From NCBI RefSeq assembly GCF_030711405.1, contig NZ_JAULSI010000003.1, positions 157,725 to 221,724 on the forward strand: a stretch of 64,000 bases of DNA, written 5' to 3'. Positions 30,020 to 40,283 of the stretch are shown one piece after another; position 1 is the stretch's first letter; the number at the start of each line of letters is the position of its first letter. The DNA is from Massilia brevitalea. Lineage in GTDB: Bacteria > Pseudomonadota > Gammaproteobacteria > Burkholderiales > Burkholderiaceae_D. The translations under genes were made by a program, and so were the position numbers. The notes beneath the pieces are model-generated. The model saw only the letters and a program-made list of their open reading frames with translations. It was not told the origin of the DNA and searched no databases.

Positions 30020-33000
30020 ATGACCGATATCGTCAACAACGCAACAATTCGAGTGGTGGCAGATGCCTCGGGCGTGGAAGCAGGCTTGCGCCCGGCCGTA
30101 AACGCGGCCAACCGCGCCGGCCAGGCGATTACGCAAACCGGAGAGCGATCCTCAGCCGCGGCGCGCGCGGTGGAAAACTCGCAGCGCAATATCATTGCGT
30201 CGATCCAGCGCACGACCATGGCCATGGAGGCTGGCGGCCGCACCACGGCAGCCTACTACGAGTCGATGGCTCGCAATCGTGGCGTCGATCCTGCCTCGCT
30301 CACCCCGTATTTGAACCAACTGCGCGCGGTGGAGGCGGCCCAAACGCAAGCCACGCAGGCGACCCAGGCTCAGGCCGCTGCCGCGCGTGAACTCGCCCAG
30401 GCCCAGGCATCGAAGGAATCCTTCCTGGCCGGCCTGCGCGAGCAGATCGCGCTGTTCGGCAAGTCGGCTGAGGAAGTTCAGCGCTACCGCGCTGCTCAGG
30501 CTGGCGCCGCGCAGGAATCGTCGATGTTGATCCTGCAGCTGCAGAACATGAAGGCCGCGCACGAGCAATCCGAGGCTGCTGCGCGTGCCCAAGCGGCGGC
30601 CCAGCGCGAAGCGGCTCAGGCCGAGGCGAACAAAACATCGTTCCTGGACGGCCTGCGTGAGCAGATCGCGCTGTTTGGCAAGTCGACCGAAGGCATCCTC
30701 GAATACCGTGCGGCGCAGGCTGGCGCCGCGACTGAGGCCGCGCCGCTGATCGCCCAACTGCGCTCGCTGCGTGAAGCCCACGAACAGGCTGCTGCTGCCG
30801 CGCGCCAGACCGCACAGGCGCAGCGCGACAGCGCCCAGGCACAGAGTGCGCGCGACAACTTCTTGGCTGGTCTGCGCGAACAGATCGCTCTGTTTGGCAA
30901 ATCCACCGAGGAAGTGCTGCGCTACCGCGCTGCGCAGGCTGGCGCCGCCAGTGCGGCGGACCCGCTGATCGCCCAGCTTCGCACCCTGCAGCAAACCCAG
31001 GACCAGGTTGCCGCCAGCGCGCGCGCCGCCGCACAGGCGCAGCAGGACGCCGCCCAGGCGCAGTCGCGTCGCGACACGTTTCTGGAGGGGTTGCGTGAGC
31101 AGATCGCCTTGTATGGTCGCTCGACCGAGGAGGTGCAGCGGCACCATGCCGCCCAACTTGGCCTGACGGCCGTGGCCGAGCCGCTGATCGCACAACTGCA
31201 CGCGATGCGGACGGCGCAAGAGCAGGTTGCGGCTGCAGCGCGCGCCGCCGACCAGGCACAGCGCGAGGCACTGCAGGCCCAAGCTGGAAAGGACAGTTTC
31301 ATCGCAGGCCTGCGCGAGCAGATCGCGCTCTTTGGCCTGTCCACCGAGGAGGTGCAACGTTATCGCGCGGCCCAACTGGGCCTGACCACTTCAGCAGACC
31401 CGCTGATCGCGCAGTTGCATGCAATGCGCGTGGCGCAGGAGCAGGTGGCTGCAGCAGCCAAAGCAACGGCCCAGGCACAGCGCGAGGCGGAGCAGGTGCA
31501 GGCCGGCAAGGATTCATTTATTCGAAGCTTGGAGCAACAGGCACAGGCTATCGGCAAAACCCGCCTTGAACTGCTCGAGCTTCAGGCCGCCCAGATGGGC
31601 GTGACCAACCGCGCGCAGCCATTCATCGACCAGTTGCGCGCGTCCGAACAATCGCTTCGCAACGGCGGTATGTCGGCGGCTCAGATGAACGCGGCGCTGC
31701 GCGGCGTTCCCGCCCAGATCACCGACATCGTCGTCAGCCTTCAAGGCGGGCAGGCGCCGCTGACGGTCTTCCTGCAGCAAGGTGGTCAGCTTCGCGATAT
31801 GTTCGGCAGTGTTGGCGGCGCAGCTAAAGCGCTCGGCGGGGCAGTGCTGGGCATGATCACTCCCTTAACGCTCACTGCCGCCGCAGTCGGCGGCGTTGCG
31901 TACGCGTACAGTGAGGGGGCTCACGAGGCCGTATCGTTCGGTCGCGCAATCGCTCTCAGCGGCAACGTAGCAGGCACGTCTGTGAACCAGCTGATGGACG
32001 CAGCTCGTGGCATCGGCGACGTTTCAAAGAACACACAGGGAGCGGCGGCCGAGGCGCTTCAGGCGCTGGTAGATATGAGCGCCGCCTCGGCATCTCGTTT
32101 GCAGCAGTTTGCGGGCGTGGCCGTGGAGGTGGAGCGCGTCCTCGGCAAGTCGGTTCAGGATACGGCGGCCGAGTTTGCTGATCTACGGCGTACACCACTG
32201 GATGCGCTCCAGAAGCTGGGCGAGAAGTATCACTTCGTTTCAGCGGCGACCTACGCGCAGGTGAAAGCCCTGCAGGAAGAAGGTCGCCAGACCGAAGCTG
32301 CGGCGCTGGCACAGAGCACATATGCCGATGAGTTTGAGAAGCGCAGCAAGAAAGTCCTCGACAATATGGGGACCCTCCGCCGTGGCTGGATGGATATCTC
32401 TTCCTGGGCGAAGAAGGGCTGGGATTCGATTCTCGACATCGGCCGGAAAGAAACGCCGGGCGATGAGCTCAGGCGCATCAACAACATCCTGTCGTTCAAG
32501 CAGACAGGGCTCGCTCAACGAGAGGCAGGCGGGGATGGCGGCTCCGAGATTGCAGCGCAGCTCCGAAGAGACATCGCCGCGCTAGAAGGTCGTCGGGCTG
32601 AGCTTCAGGGTCAGATCGCAGGCGAGAAACAGGCGGGACAAGCCCAAGAGAAGAACTTGAAGGCAGAGGAGCTCCGGAAGAACTGGATCAACGAGCAGAA
32701 CATTCTCCTAACTCGTCAGGAGCTGCTGGAAAGAGATTTAAAGGCAGCAAAAAAGGAAGGGAGTGATCTTGGCCTGACGGAAGAGGAAATACAGAAGCGC
32801 TTGTCCGTCATCCGCCGTAAGTACAACGATGTTTTCGTGACCGGCGTTGACGCAAGTATCACGTCGCTTCGAAAGCGCGGTGAGCTGGAAGATGCTCTCA
32901 GCCAACGTGCGCTTGCACAGATTCAGGCGCAGCGCGATGCCGGTGAGATCACGGAAGATGAGGCGCTTCGACGCGTTGCGGCTGTTGACCTGGCCGATCT

Positions 33001-35923
33001 GGACGGCGAGAAACGCGGTCTGCAAGAGCAGCTTGCGCTCACACGCCAAAAGATTAACAGCCGCCGCGAGCAGATCGATCTTGAGGGGCAAATCGCTAAA
33101 ATCAGCGAGGAGCGCATCAATCGAGAGAGGCAGCTTGAGATTGATCTGGCCACCGTACAGCGGAATCGCGCGCAGGCCAGTCAAGACCTGTACATGCAGG
33201 GCGTCAAGGCTGCGAGTGCCGAGCTCATCGGCCTGCAGGACCAGGTGAAGGCCCAGCAGCTGGCGAACGAAGAAATCGGCCTGAGCAAGGAGGCTGTGGC
33301 TGCACTCCAGGCAGAGCGCATGCTCGGGATCGCCACCCTGAAAGAAGAAACCGCGGCACAGCTGGAGGCGGTGGAGGCCGGCAGCATTACGGCGGCGCTC
33401 TACCGTGAGCAGGCCGGAGAGTTGCGCAAGCTGGCTATGCTCAAGCAGCAGGGCGCCGTGAGCGACGGAATTGCGGACGCGAACAAGAAGGCCAAGGACA
33501 GCTTGAAAGAGTTCCTTGACCCAGCGCGGGCGCAGACGTTTGGCGAGGCGCTGCGCGAGGCATTTGGCACCGCAGGCGACTCGATCACGAAGATGACCGG
33601 CGCCCTGGATGCGTTCGGCAAGCGTCAGGCGAAGATCGCGGAGGAACGCGGCAACGCCGACCTGCTGCTCAGGAATGGGAAGATCGATGAGGTCAAGCAC
33701 CTGGAGTATGTCGACAAGCTCAACCAAGAGAGCGCGAAAAATCGCTTGGCCGGCTACGGTGCCATGGCGAGCGCCGCAGCCGGATTCTTCGGCGAGCAGA
33801 GCCGCGGCTACAAGGCGCTCCAGGCCGCATCTCAGGTGTTCCACGCGGCTGAGCTGGCCGCGACGCTTGCCGAGCTGGTGCCAAAGGGTATTTCAGCGGT
33901 GCTCAATCAGGGCAATGGTGATTCGTACAGTGCATTCGCCCGTATGGCCGCGATGGCTGCAATCGTAACTGGGTTGGGTGTTGCCATCGGTGGCATCGGC
34001 GGAAAAGACACTACCGCTGTCGACCGTCAAAAAGCAACCGGCACCGGCTCGGTGCTCGGCGACGCTACGGCGAAGTCGGAGTCAATTGCAAAGGCGATCG
34101 AACGCTCGGCCGCTAACTCGAATATCGAGTTGAACTACACGGCCAGCATGCTGCGCTCGCTGCGTGCCATCGAAAGCTCGCTCTCAGGCCTCGGCGGGCT
34201 GTTGACGCGCAGCGGCGCTTTGCCTAGTGGGCAGAGGGGTGCGGTGTCCCAGTTCTCGAATGAGGGCATTATCGGCGGGATCAACAGGCTTCTTGTTGGT
34301 GGCAACTGGTGGGGCAATACGTTGTACAAAATTGGGAACGCTGTGTTTGGCGGCAAGGTGACGGCTATCGATGGCGGCCTGACGGCGCGCGCCACCACCG
34401 TCGGCGGTGTGCAGGCAGGTCAACTCAGCGCGCAGGGATATGTCGACACGAAGAAAGACGGGGGGATTTTCCATAGCGACAAATACAAGACGGCGTTCAC
34501 AGACCTGAGCAATGAAACGAACCAACAGTTTTCGCAGATCATCAAAAACATGGCAGATGCCGTGGGCGAGGCTGGCAAGTTGCTGGGCCTGGGCGGCGAT
34601 GCTTTCACGTTGCGCCTCAACAGCTTTGTGGTCGATATCGGAAAGATCAGCACTAAGGATCTAAAGGCTGACGAGATCCAGAAGCAGCTGGAGGCGGCGT
34701 TCTCAAAGGTCGGCGACGACATGGCGCGCTGGTCGGTTGACGGCCTGACGCAATTGCAGAAGGTCGGCGAAGGAGCACTGGAATCGTTGGTGCGCGTGGC
34801 GTCGAACTACGCCAACCTGGACGCGGTTTTGGCCAGCATCGGCATGACGTTCGGTGCGACCGGGCTGTCAAGCATCAAAGCCCGAGAAGGCTTGATCGAC
34901 CTGGCTGGAGGGATTGACGAGCTGGCAAGCAAGACCGCTGGTTTCGCTGAGAACTTCCTGACCGAGGCTGAGCGCTTAGCGCCGGTACAGAAATATGTCG
35001 CCGAGCAGCTGGCAGTGCTGGGCAAGTCGGACCTGCGTTCGCGGGAGGCGTTTAAGCAGTATGTTCTCGGACTCGACCTGACCAGTGAAGCCCAGCGTCA
35101 GCAGTATGTGGCGCTGATGGCTTTGCAGGAGGCGTTCGCCAAGGTGTACCCAGAAATCGAGGACACTACTATGTCGCTGGCCGATGCCAAGTCCGCACTG
35201 GCCGACGCCTACAAAGCCGAGACCGACGCGATCGACTCCACGATTAACCGCATGTCGTCTTTCGCAGCGAGTCTGAAGAACTTGCGCGATAACGCGCTGC
35301 TTGGCGGCCTGTCGCCGCTAACGCCCCAGCAGAAGTATGCGGAGGCGAAGGCCCAGTACGAAGCTGTGCTGGCGGCGGCGCGCGGTGGTGATGAGGCTGC
35401 TCAGTCGCAGTACCAGGGCGCGTTCAATGCGTTCCTGACTGCGTCCCGGGCGGTCTACGCCAGCAGCAGCCAGTACCGCGCGGACTTCGACTTCGCCCAG
35501 GCATCAACGGCGGAGGCGGAGCGCTGGGCCAGCGCCCAGGTCGACGTCGGCAAGGCTCAACTGGAAGCGCTCAAGCTTTCGGTGAAGGGCCTGATTGACG
35601 TCGAAAAATCGGTGCTGTCGGTCCGCGAGGCGATTCTGCAACTGCACACGGTCATGGGCAAAAACACCATGCCGCTGACCGCAGTTGTGGCGCCGCCTCC
35701 AGTGGCGATCCCCTACAGCTCATACGGCACTGCCAATACCGAAGCACTGGTAGCGGCAGTTAAAACGTTGTCTTCGGAAAACGCAATGCTCAGGGCAGAG
35801 CAGCGGCAGCAGACGGGTGATCTCATCCGAGCTGTGCAAGGTTCTGCGGCGTCCTCATCGGACAAGATCTCTGGCGCGGTGAAAGCCGCTGCCACAACTG
35901 AAGTGAGGGTTCTTCCTGAATGA
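30020..35923 (+). CDS. Tape measure protein
   Basis: 1967 residues from the ATG at 30020 (the longer frame from 29975 lacks support). Residues 130-560 contain six tandem 73-residue coiled-coil repeats. Then follows the TMP_2 core (MNAALRGVPAQITDIVVSLQ followed by GGQAPLTVFLQQGGQLRDMF), hydrophobic stretches (ALGGAVLGMITPLTLTAAAV), long coiled coils and a C-terminal region before the tail hub. At about 1.5 angstrom per residue, 1967 residues predict a long tail of roughly 290 nm if all were alpha-helical and used. The protein sets tail length and is thought to help DNA entry. Confidence 0.93.
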   Translation: MTDIVNNATIRVVADASGVEAGLRPAVNAANRAGQAITQTGERSSAAARAVENSQRNIIASIQRTTMAMEAGGRTTAAYYESMARNRGVDPASLTPYLNQLRAVEAAQTQATQATQAQAAAARELAQAQASKESFLAGLREQIALFGKSAEEVQRYRAAQAGAAQESSMLILQLQNMKAAHEQSEAAARAQAAAQREAAQAEANKTSFLDGLREQIALFGKSTEGILEYRAAQAGAATEAAPLIAQLRSLREAHEQAAAAARQTAQAQRDSAQAQSARDNFLAGLREQIALFGKSTEEVLRYRAAQAGAASAADPLIAQLRTLQQTQDQVAASARAAAQAQQDAAQAQSRRDTFLEGLREQIALYGRSTEEVQRHHAAQLGLTAVAEPLIAQLHAMRTAQEQVAAAARAADQAQREALQAQAGKDSFIAGLREQIALFGLSTEEVQRYRAAQLGLTTSADPLIAQLHAMRVAQEQVAAAAKATAQAQREAEQVQAGKDSFIRSLEQQAQAIGKTRLELLELQAAQMGVTNRAQPFIDQLRASEQSLRNGGMSAAQMNAALRGVPAQITDIVVSLQGGQAPLTVFLQQGGQLRDMFGSVGGAAKALGGAVLGMITPLTLTAAAVGGVAYAYSEGAHEAVSFGRAIALSGNVAGTSVNQLMDAARGIGDVSKNTQGAAAEALQALVDMSAASASRLQQFAGVAVEVERVLGKSVQDTAAEFADLRRTPLDALQKLGEKYHFVSAATYAQVKALQEEGRQTEAAALAQSTYADEFEKRSKKVLDNMGTLRRGWMDISSWAKKGWDSILDIGRKETPGDELRRINNILSFKQTGLAQREAGGDGGSEIAAQLRRDIAALEGRRAELQGQIAGEKQAGQAQEKNLKAEELRKNWINEQNILLTRQELLERDLKAAKKEGSDLGLTEEEIQKRLSVIRRKYNDVFVTGVDASITSLRKRGELEDALSQRALAQIQAQRDAGEITEDEALRRVAAVDLADLDGEKRGLQEQLALTRQKINSRREQIDLEGQIAKISEERINRERQLEIDLATVQRNRAQASQDLYMQGVKAASAELIGLQDQVKAQQLANEEIGLSKEAVAALQAERMLGIATLKEETAAQLEAVEAGSITAALYREQAGELRKLAMLKQQGAVSDGIADANKKAKDSLKEFLDPARAQTFGEALREAFGTAGDSITKMTGALDAFGKRQAKIAEERGNADLLLRNGKIDEVKHLEYVDKLNQESAKNRLAGYGAMASAAAGFFGEQSRGYKALQAASQVFHAAELAATLAELVPKGISAVLNQGNGDSYSAFARMAAMAAIVTGLGVAIGGIGGKDTTAVDRQKATGTGSVLGDATAKSESIAKAIERSAANSNIELNYTASMLRSLRAIESSLSGLGGLLTRSGALPSGQRGAVSQFSNEGIIGGINRLLVGGNWWGNTLYKIGNAVFGGKVTAIDGGLTARATTVGGVQAGQLSAQGYVDTKKDGGIFHSDKYKTAFTDLSNETNQQFSQIIKNMADAVGEAGKLLGLGGDAFTLRLNSFVVDIGKISTKDLKADEIQKQLEAAFSKVGDDMARWSVDGLTQLQKVGEGALESLVRVASNYANLDAVLASIGMTFGATGLSSIKAREGLIDLAGGIDELASKTAGFAENFLTEAERLAPVQKYVAEQLAVLGKSDLRSREAFKQYVLGLDLTSEAQRQQYVALMALQEAFAKVYPEIEDTTMSLADAKSALADAYKAETDAIDSTINRMSSFAASLKNLRDNALLGGLSPLTPQQKYAEAKAQYEAVLAAARGGDEAAQSQYQGAFNAFLTASRAVYASSSQYRADFDFAQASTAEAERWASAQVDVGKAQLEALKLSVKGLIDVEKSVLSVREAILQLHTVMGKNTMPLTAVVAPPPVAIPYSSYGTANTEALVAAVKTLSSENAMLRAEQRQQTGDLIRAVQGSAASSSDKISGAVKAAATTEVRVLPE
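30413..31610 (+). repeat. 219-bp tandem repeats in the tape measure gene
   Basis: Copies begin at 30413, 30632, 30851, 31070, 31289 and 31508 (period exactly 219 bp, 73 codons). The first five contain L-R-E-Q-I-A-L-F/Y-G plus QRYRAAQ-like and PLIAQL-like blocks; the sixth is diverged (QQAQAIGKTRLELLELQAAQ). An exact codon period and near-identical amino acids with many silent changes indicate old but length-controlled duplication. Confidence 0.9.
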
Positions 35924-37416
35924 ACGATGCTCAATTCCTGGCCTGGCTGCAAAGCTCGGCCGCGTATCGTTGCGTCCTGATCGAGGCGGCGGCGCGAGTG
36001 AATGGCGTGGAAACCATGGTCTACATGGCGACCAGGTCGTACACCACGTCGCCGGCCGACAGTCCGGCCAACACGCAATACCTCCCGATCGCCACCGTGG
36101 ACACGTTGTTCACTGAGCGGCTGTCGCTCGAAGGTGACGGCGCGCTTTCGACTGGTGACCTGGAGATCGACAACACCGCCGGCGTGCGCGATGCCTGGGC
36201 CGGCGCCGGCTACGTGTGGAAGAACCGCGAGATCCGCGCGTACATCGGCGACATCCGCTGGCCGCGCGCTGACTTCCGGATGATCTTCAACGGCATCGTG
36301 GCCGACATTGCGCCGAGCGGCGACAGCGCGCTGCTCCTGAAGCTGCGCGACAAGCTGCAGCGCCTGAACACGGCCATCACCGAGGCGAAGCTGGGCGGCG
36401 AGACTGAGCAGAAGGACGCGCTCCTTCCGTTCGCAATCGGCCAGGTGTCGAACATCACGCCGCTGCCAATCAACCCGGCGACGCTGACGTACGGCTACCA
36501 CTGCGCATCGGCGGAAGGGGTAATCGCCAACGAGGCGCGCGACAACGGCGCACCGGTGGCGATGACGTCGAACGCGGCCGCTGGCACCGTGACGCTGGAA
36601 TCGACGCCGGCCGGCGCCGTGACGTTGTCCGTCAAAGGCGACAACACCGTTGGCTACTGCGACACGGCGGCCACGATGTCCCGGCGCCTGGCCACCCGAT
36701 ACGGCAAGGCAGCCGACCGCTTCACCGATGCTGATCTCGACCTGGCGAACATCGCCGCCTTCGACGCGGCTCACCCACAGCCGATGGGACTGTACTCCAC
36801 CGACCGGCTTAACGTGCTGGCCGCATGCCAGATGCTGCTGGGCAGCCTCGGAGCGCAGCTGGTGATGTCGCGCCTGGGCCTGATGCGGCTGATTCAGGTC
36901 GCGCTGCCCGGCACCGGCACGCCGTTCGTGATCCGGCCGGAGCACATGGTCGAAACGCAAGGCACGAGCACGCTACAGCCCGCTGGCCGTACCGAAGTCG
37001 TCGGTGCCGTGAAGCTGGGCTTCGCCAAGAACTGGACAGTGCAGGATGCCGGCACGCTGGCCAACCTGCCCGAGTCGCATAAGGCGCTCTTCACTGAGGA
37101 GTGGCTGACCACCACCAAGACCGACGCGGCGACGCTGGCCACCTACCGCCTGAACGCCGAGCCGGTCCAGATCGACACGATGCTACTGACCCGCGCCGAC
37201 GCGGATGCAGAAGCGCAGCGGCGCCTGGACCTGTGGAAGGTGCCGCGCACCACGTACGAGTTCGACGGCGTGCCCGAGCTGCTGACGCTTGAGCTGGGCC
37301 AGGCGGTGACCGTCTACAGCCCGCGCTTCGGCATGGCCGCCGGCGTCTCCGGCATCGTTATTTCATTGGCGCCCGACTGGAACACCGGGCGCGTCAAGGT
37401 AGGGTTTCTCGTATGA
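35920..37416 (+). CDS. Tail tip / hub protein candidate
   Basis: 498 residues. Beta-rich with FLAWLQSSAAYRCVLIEAAA at the start, a domain with RADFRMIFNGIVADIAPSGD and ALLLKLRDKLQRLNTAITEA, and a C-terminus TLELGQAVTVYSPRFGMAAG followed by VSGIVISLAPDW that is typical of phage hub-like domains. It follows the tape measure by ATGA and precedes the fiber, the place of distal tail and hub proteins. No catalytic motif is seen. Family not recognised with certainty. Confidence 0.7.
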   Translation: MNDAQFLAWLQSSAAYRCVLIEAAARVNGVETMVYMATRSYTTSPADSPANTQYLPIATVDTLFTERLSLEGDGALSTGDLEIDNTAGVRDAWAGAGYVWKNREIRAYIGDIRWPRADFRMIFNGIVADIAPSGDSALLLKLRDKLQRLNTAITEAKLGGETEQKDALLPFAIGQVSNITPLPINPATLTYGYHCASAEGVIANEARDNGAPVAMTSNAAAGTVTLESTPAGAVTLSVKGDNTVGYCDTAATMSRRLATRYGKAADRFTDADLDLANIAAFDAAHPQPMGLYSTDRLNVLAACQMLLGSLGAQLVMSRLGLMRLIQVALPGTGTPFVIRPEHMVETQGTSTLQPAGRTEVVGAVKLGFAKNWTVQDAGTLANLPESHKALFTEEWLTTTKTDAATLATYRLNAEPVQIDTMLLTRADADAEAQRRLDLWKVPRTTYEFDGVPELLTLELGQAVTVYSPRFGMAAGVSGIVISLAPDWNTGRVKVGFLV

Positions 37417-40283
37417 GCGCAGTACTGAACGATCGTGACGCAATCCTGCAGGCCGCCACGGTGCGGATCGTCAATCCGAAAAATGCCTGGATCAACCTGT
37501 TGACCAGTGCGCCCGGTTTCCACGTGACCGCAGCCGGCCAGGCCGACCTGAGTGTAGTCACCGTCACGGCCGAACTGTTCGGCCTGGACGATGCCGTCAC
37601 GTTCAGCGCGGTCGGCGCCACGCTGTCGAATGCAGCCAGCCGCACGGTCGACGTCACCTACGGTGGCCAGACCGCGATCGTGACCGCGACCGTGATGAGC
37701 AATGGCGATAAATTCGAGCGATCTTGCGTCATCCCTGTGCTGCGCGATGGCGCCGCGGGTGCGGCTGGACAGCCTGTCTACACGTGGATCAAGTACGCGG
37801 ACACAGCAGCGGGTGCCGGACTCTCGGATGACCCGGCCGGCAAGGCCTACATCGGCCTAGCGCACAATAAGTCGACCGCGACCGAATCGACCACCCCAGG
37901 CGACTACACCTGGGCGCTGATGAAAGGTGGTGACGGCCTGCCGGGGGCGAAGGGCGCCGACGGCATTACCTATTACACCTGGATCAAGTACGCCGACCAG
38001 GCGGATGGGACCGGCCTGTACGACACTCCCAACGCTAACACCTTGTACATCGGCATTGCCGTCAATCGCACGACCGCCACCGAAAGTACCACGAAGACCG
38101 ATTACGTCTGGTCGCGCTTCAAGGGCGAGCAGGGTGTGGCAGGCGCCACGACGTACACCTGGATTAAATACGCCGACACGGCTGCCGGCGCCGGACTGTC
38201 TGATGACCCGAGCGGGAAGGCCTACATCGGCTTCGCCTACAACAAGGCGACCGCCACCGAGTCGACGACGCCGGGTGACTACACCTGGGCGCTCATCAAG
38301 GGGACCGACGGGCAGCCAGGCGGCAAAGGCGCTGACGGCGCGACGCTCTACACTTGGATCAAGTATTCGGACAATGCCGACGGCACTGGCCTCTACGATG
38401 TTCCGACCGCCTCGACGCTGTACATTGGCATCGCGACGAACAAGAGCACCGCTACCGAAAGCACGACGAAAACCGATTACGCTTGGTCGAAGTTCCGCGG
38501 CGATCAGGGCGTCCCGGGCCCGACCACTTACACGTGGATCAAATACGCCGACACGGCGGCCGGCGCCGGCCTGTCCGATGATCCGGCCGGGAAGCTGTAT
38601 ATCGGCCTGGCGCATAACAAATCGTCGGCTACCGAATCGACGACGCCCAGTGATTACACTTGGTCGCTGATCAGGGGCGAGAAGGGAGATCAGGGCGTCC
38701 CTGGCGGGAAGGGCGCGGACGGCCAGCAGCTGTACACCTGGATCAAATACAGCAACAGCGCCAATGGCGCGAGCCCGTACGACGTCCCGACCGACAGCAC
38801 GCTCTACATCGGCATTGCGGTCAATAAAACGACCGCCACCGAGTCGACGACGCCGGGCGACTATGTGTGGTCTCGATTCCGCGGCGCCGACGGCGTGGGC
38901 ACAGCCGGTGCGCGCGGTGCCGGCCACTACTATGCGACCGGCTCCACCTGGTCCGATGTCGTGGCGCAGGCGGCATGCCCGGGCAGCACTCCAGTGCTGA
39001 ACGATGTCGTCACGATCAGTAGCAGCACCTATGTCATGGAGAAGAGGTGGACTGGGTCGGTCTGGGTCGAGAATGGCGTGGTCATCAACGGCAAGCTGAT
39101 TGCGCCGGATTCGATCCTGACAACCGCTCTCGCGGCTGAGATCATCAAGGCCAAGCATCTCTCCGTCGGCGCTGTTCTGGCGAGCCACATTTCGGTCGGT
39201 CCATCTGGGGGGCTGAATAAAGACCCAAACTTCACCGATTACGCCGGCTCGTGGAGCCCGACGAATGCCGCCGTTGGTAGCGCAGGTGGCGCTGCGCCGG
39301 CGCCGACCTACCTCGGCGCATTTCCCGGCATGCAGGCGTTCACTCTGGCGAACGAGTTGATCCCGATCGACAGCACAAAAACCTATCTGCTGAGCGCAAG
39401 CGTCTACGCCGATGGTGGGAACGACCGGAATTGCACTTTACTCGTGAATTTTTACGATGGCGCGGGCAATCGAATTACGAACACCGGCTGGGGGGATGCA
39501 AATTTTTCGGGCCATGCGACTAGTTTTAGACCGGCTGTCGGCGATTGGCGTCCATACCGCGATGGCGTATTCGGCGTCAAATCGGCCGCGAAAAAAATTC
39601 CCGCCAACGCCAAAACATGCCGCGTCGGCGTTTATTTAAATGGTGGCGGCTCCAGCAACACAATGATGGGGGTCACTGCGCTACTACTCGAGGAGATGAT
39701 CGACAGTGCGCTCGTTGTCAAGGGCGGCATCAAGGCTGACAACATCGACGTCGACAGACTGGCTGCGATTATTGCCTACCTCGGCAACGTCGAGCTGGGG
39801 GCCGGCGGCGCGCTACGCCAAGGCAAGCCGGGCTATGGGGCTGGCAAGGGCATCTGGATCGGCGACCACAACAATACGCCGAAGCTTGACATCGGCGAAA
39901 CGGGAGGGGCCGGGATCATATGGGACGGGTTCGACCTGGTCATCAACCGGCCAAAATTGGCATCACCGTTCAGCGTCACCTTGAGCAATGTGCGGATCAC
40001 GCAGCAAGTCAACGGTTCGACTATCCAGTTTAGTGCACCAAAAACCATCACCAGCGGCTCCGGCAGTTACGCCTATTCCTGGTCGTTCAGTGCATCAGGG
40101 CCAAGTTCGCAGCTGGCCATGATATCCAGCCCTGCAGCGCAGGACGCCGTTATCAAAGCTAACGCCTCCAACAGCTGGCTCTATGGCTATCTGGCCCTGA
40201 CGCTGAAGGACCTCAATTCAGGTCTCACCGCAACGTCGAATTGCGAAATTGTTGTTCAGTTTGGATCAGGGGTAGAGCCATGA
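37413..40283 (+). CDS. Central tail fiber / tip protein with duplicated WIKY repeats
   Basis: 956 residues. The N-terminal 120 residues are an Ig-like domain (VTVTAELFGLDDAVTFSAVG). Residues 123-500 are three tandem copies of a two-part unit (A about 65, B about 60 residues), each starting YTWIKYAD or YTWIKYSD, ending in Gly-x-Y/collagen-like linkers (KGADG, GEQGVAG). Then comes the conserved fiber part DSILTTALAAEIIKAKHLSV and GGIKADNIDVDRLAAIIA, typical of lambda J-like C-terminal domains, and a C-terminal beta domain. Length and order fit a central tail fiber. The first start is ATG at 37413, overlapping the hub stop. Confidence 0.82.
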   Translation: MSAVLNDRDAILQAATVRIVNPKNAWINLLTSAPGFHVTAAGQADLSVVTVTAELFGLDDAVTFSAVGATLSNAASRTVDVTYGGQTAIVTATVMSNGDKFERSCVIPVLRDGAAGAAGQPVYTWIKYADTAAGAGLSDDPAGKAYIGLAHNKSTATESTTPGDYTWALMKGGDGLPGAKGADGITYYTWIKYADQADGTGLYDTPNANTLYIGIAVNRTTATESTTKTDYVWSRFKGEQGVAGATTYTWIKYADTAAGAGLSDDPSGKAYIGFAYNKATATESTTPGDYTWALIKGTDGQPGGKGADGATLYTWIKYSDNADGTGLYDVPTASTLYIGIATNKSTATESTTKTDYAWSKFRGDQGVPGPTTYTWIKYADTAAGAGLSDDPAGKLYIGLAHNKSSATESTTPSDYTWSLIRGEKGDQGVPGGKGADGQQLYTWIKYSNSANGASPYDVPTDSTLYIGIAVNKTTATESTTPGDYVWSRFRGADGVGTAGARGAGHYYATGSTWSDVVAQAACPGSTPVLNDVVTISSSTYVMEKRWTGSVWVENGVVINGKLIAPDSILTTALAAEIIKAKHLSVGAVLASHISVGPSGGLNKDPNFTDYAGSWSPTNAAVGSAGGAAPAPTYLGAFPGMQAFTLANELIPIDSTKTYLLSASVYADGGNDRNCTLLVNFYDGAGNRITNTGWGDANFSGHATSFRPAVGDWRPYRDGVFGVKSAAKKIPANAKTCRVGVYLNGGGSSNTMMGVTALLLEEMIDSALVVKGGIKADNIDVDRLAAIIAYLGNVELGAGGALRQGKPGYGAGKGIWIGDHNNTPKLDIGETGGAGIIWDGFDLVINRPKLASPFSVTLSNVRITQQVNGSTIQFSAPKTITSGSGSYAYSWSFSASGPSSQLAMISSPAAQDAVIKANASNSWLYGYLALTLKDLNSGLTATSNCEIVVQFGSGVEP
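37779..38919 (+). repeat. Three tandem A-B repeat pairs in the fiber gene
   Basis: Copies start at 37779 (A1), 37974 (B1), 38154 (A2), 38349 (B2), 38529 (A3) and 38733 (B3); the first two pair units are exactly 375 bp long. A units carry a D-T-A-A-G-A-G-L-S-D-D-P block, B units Y-D-x-P and T-L-Y-I-G-I. Unit identity within A and within B is higher than between A and B, showing that the pair, not the single unit, was duplicated. Confidence 0.88.
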
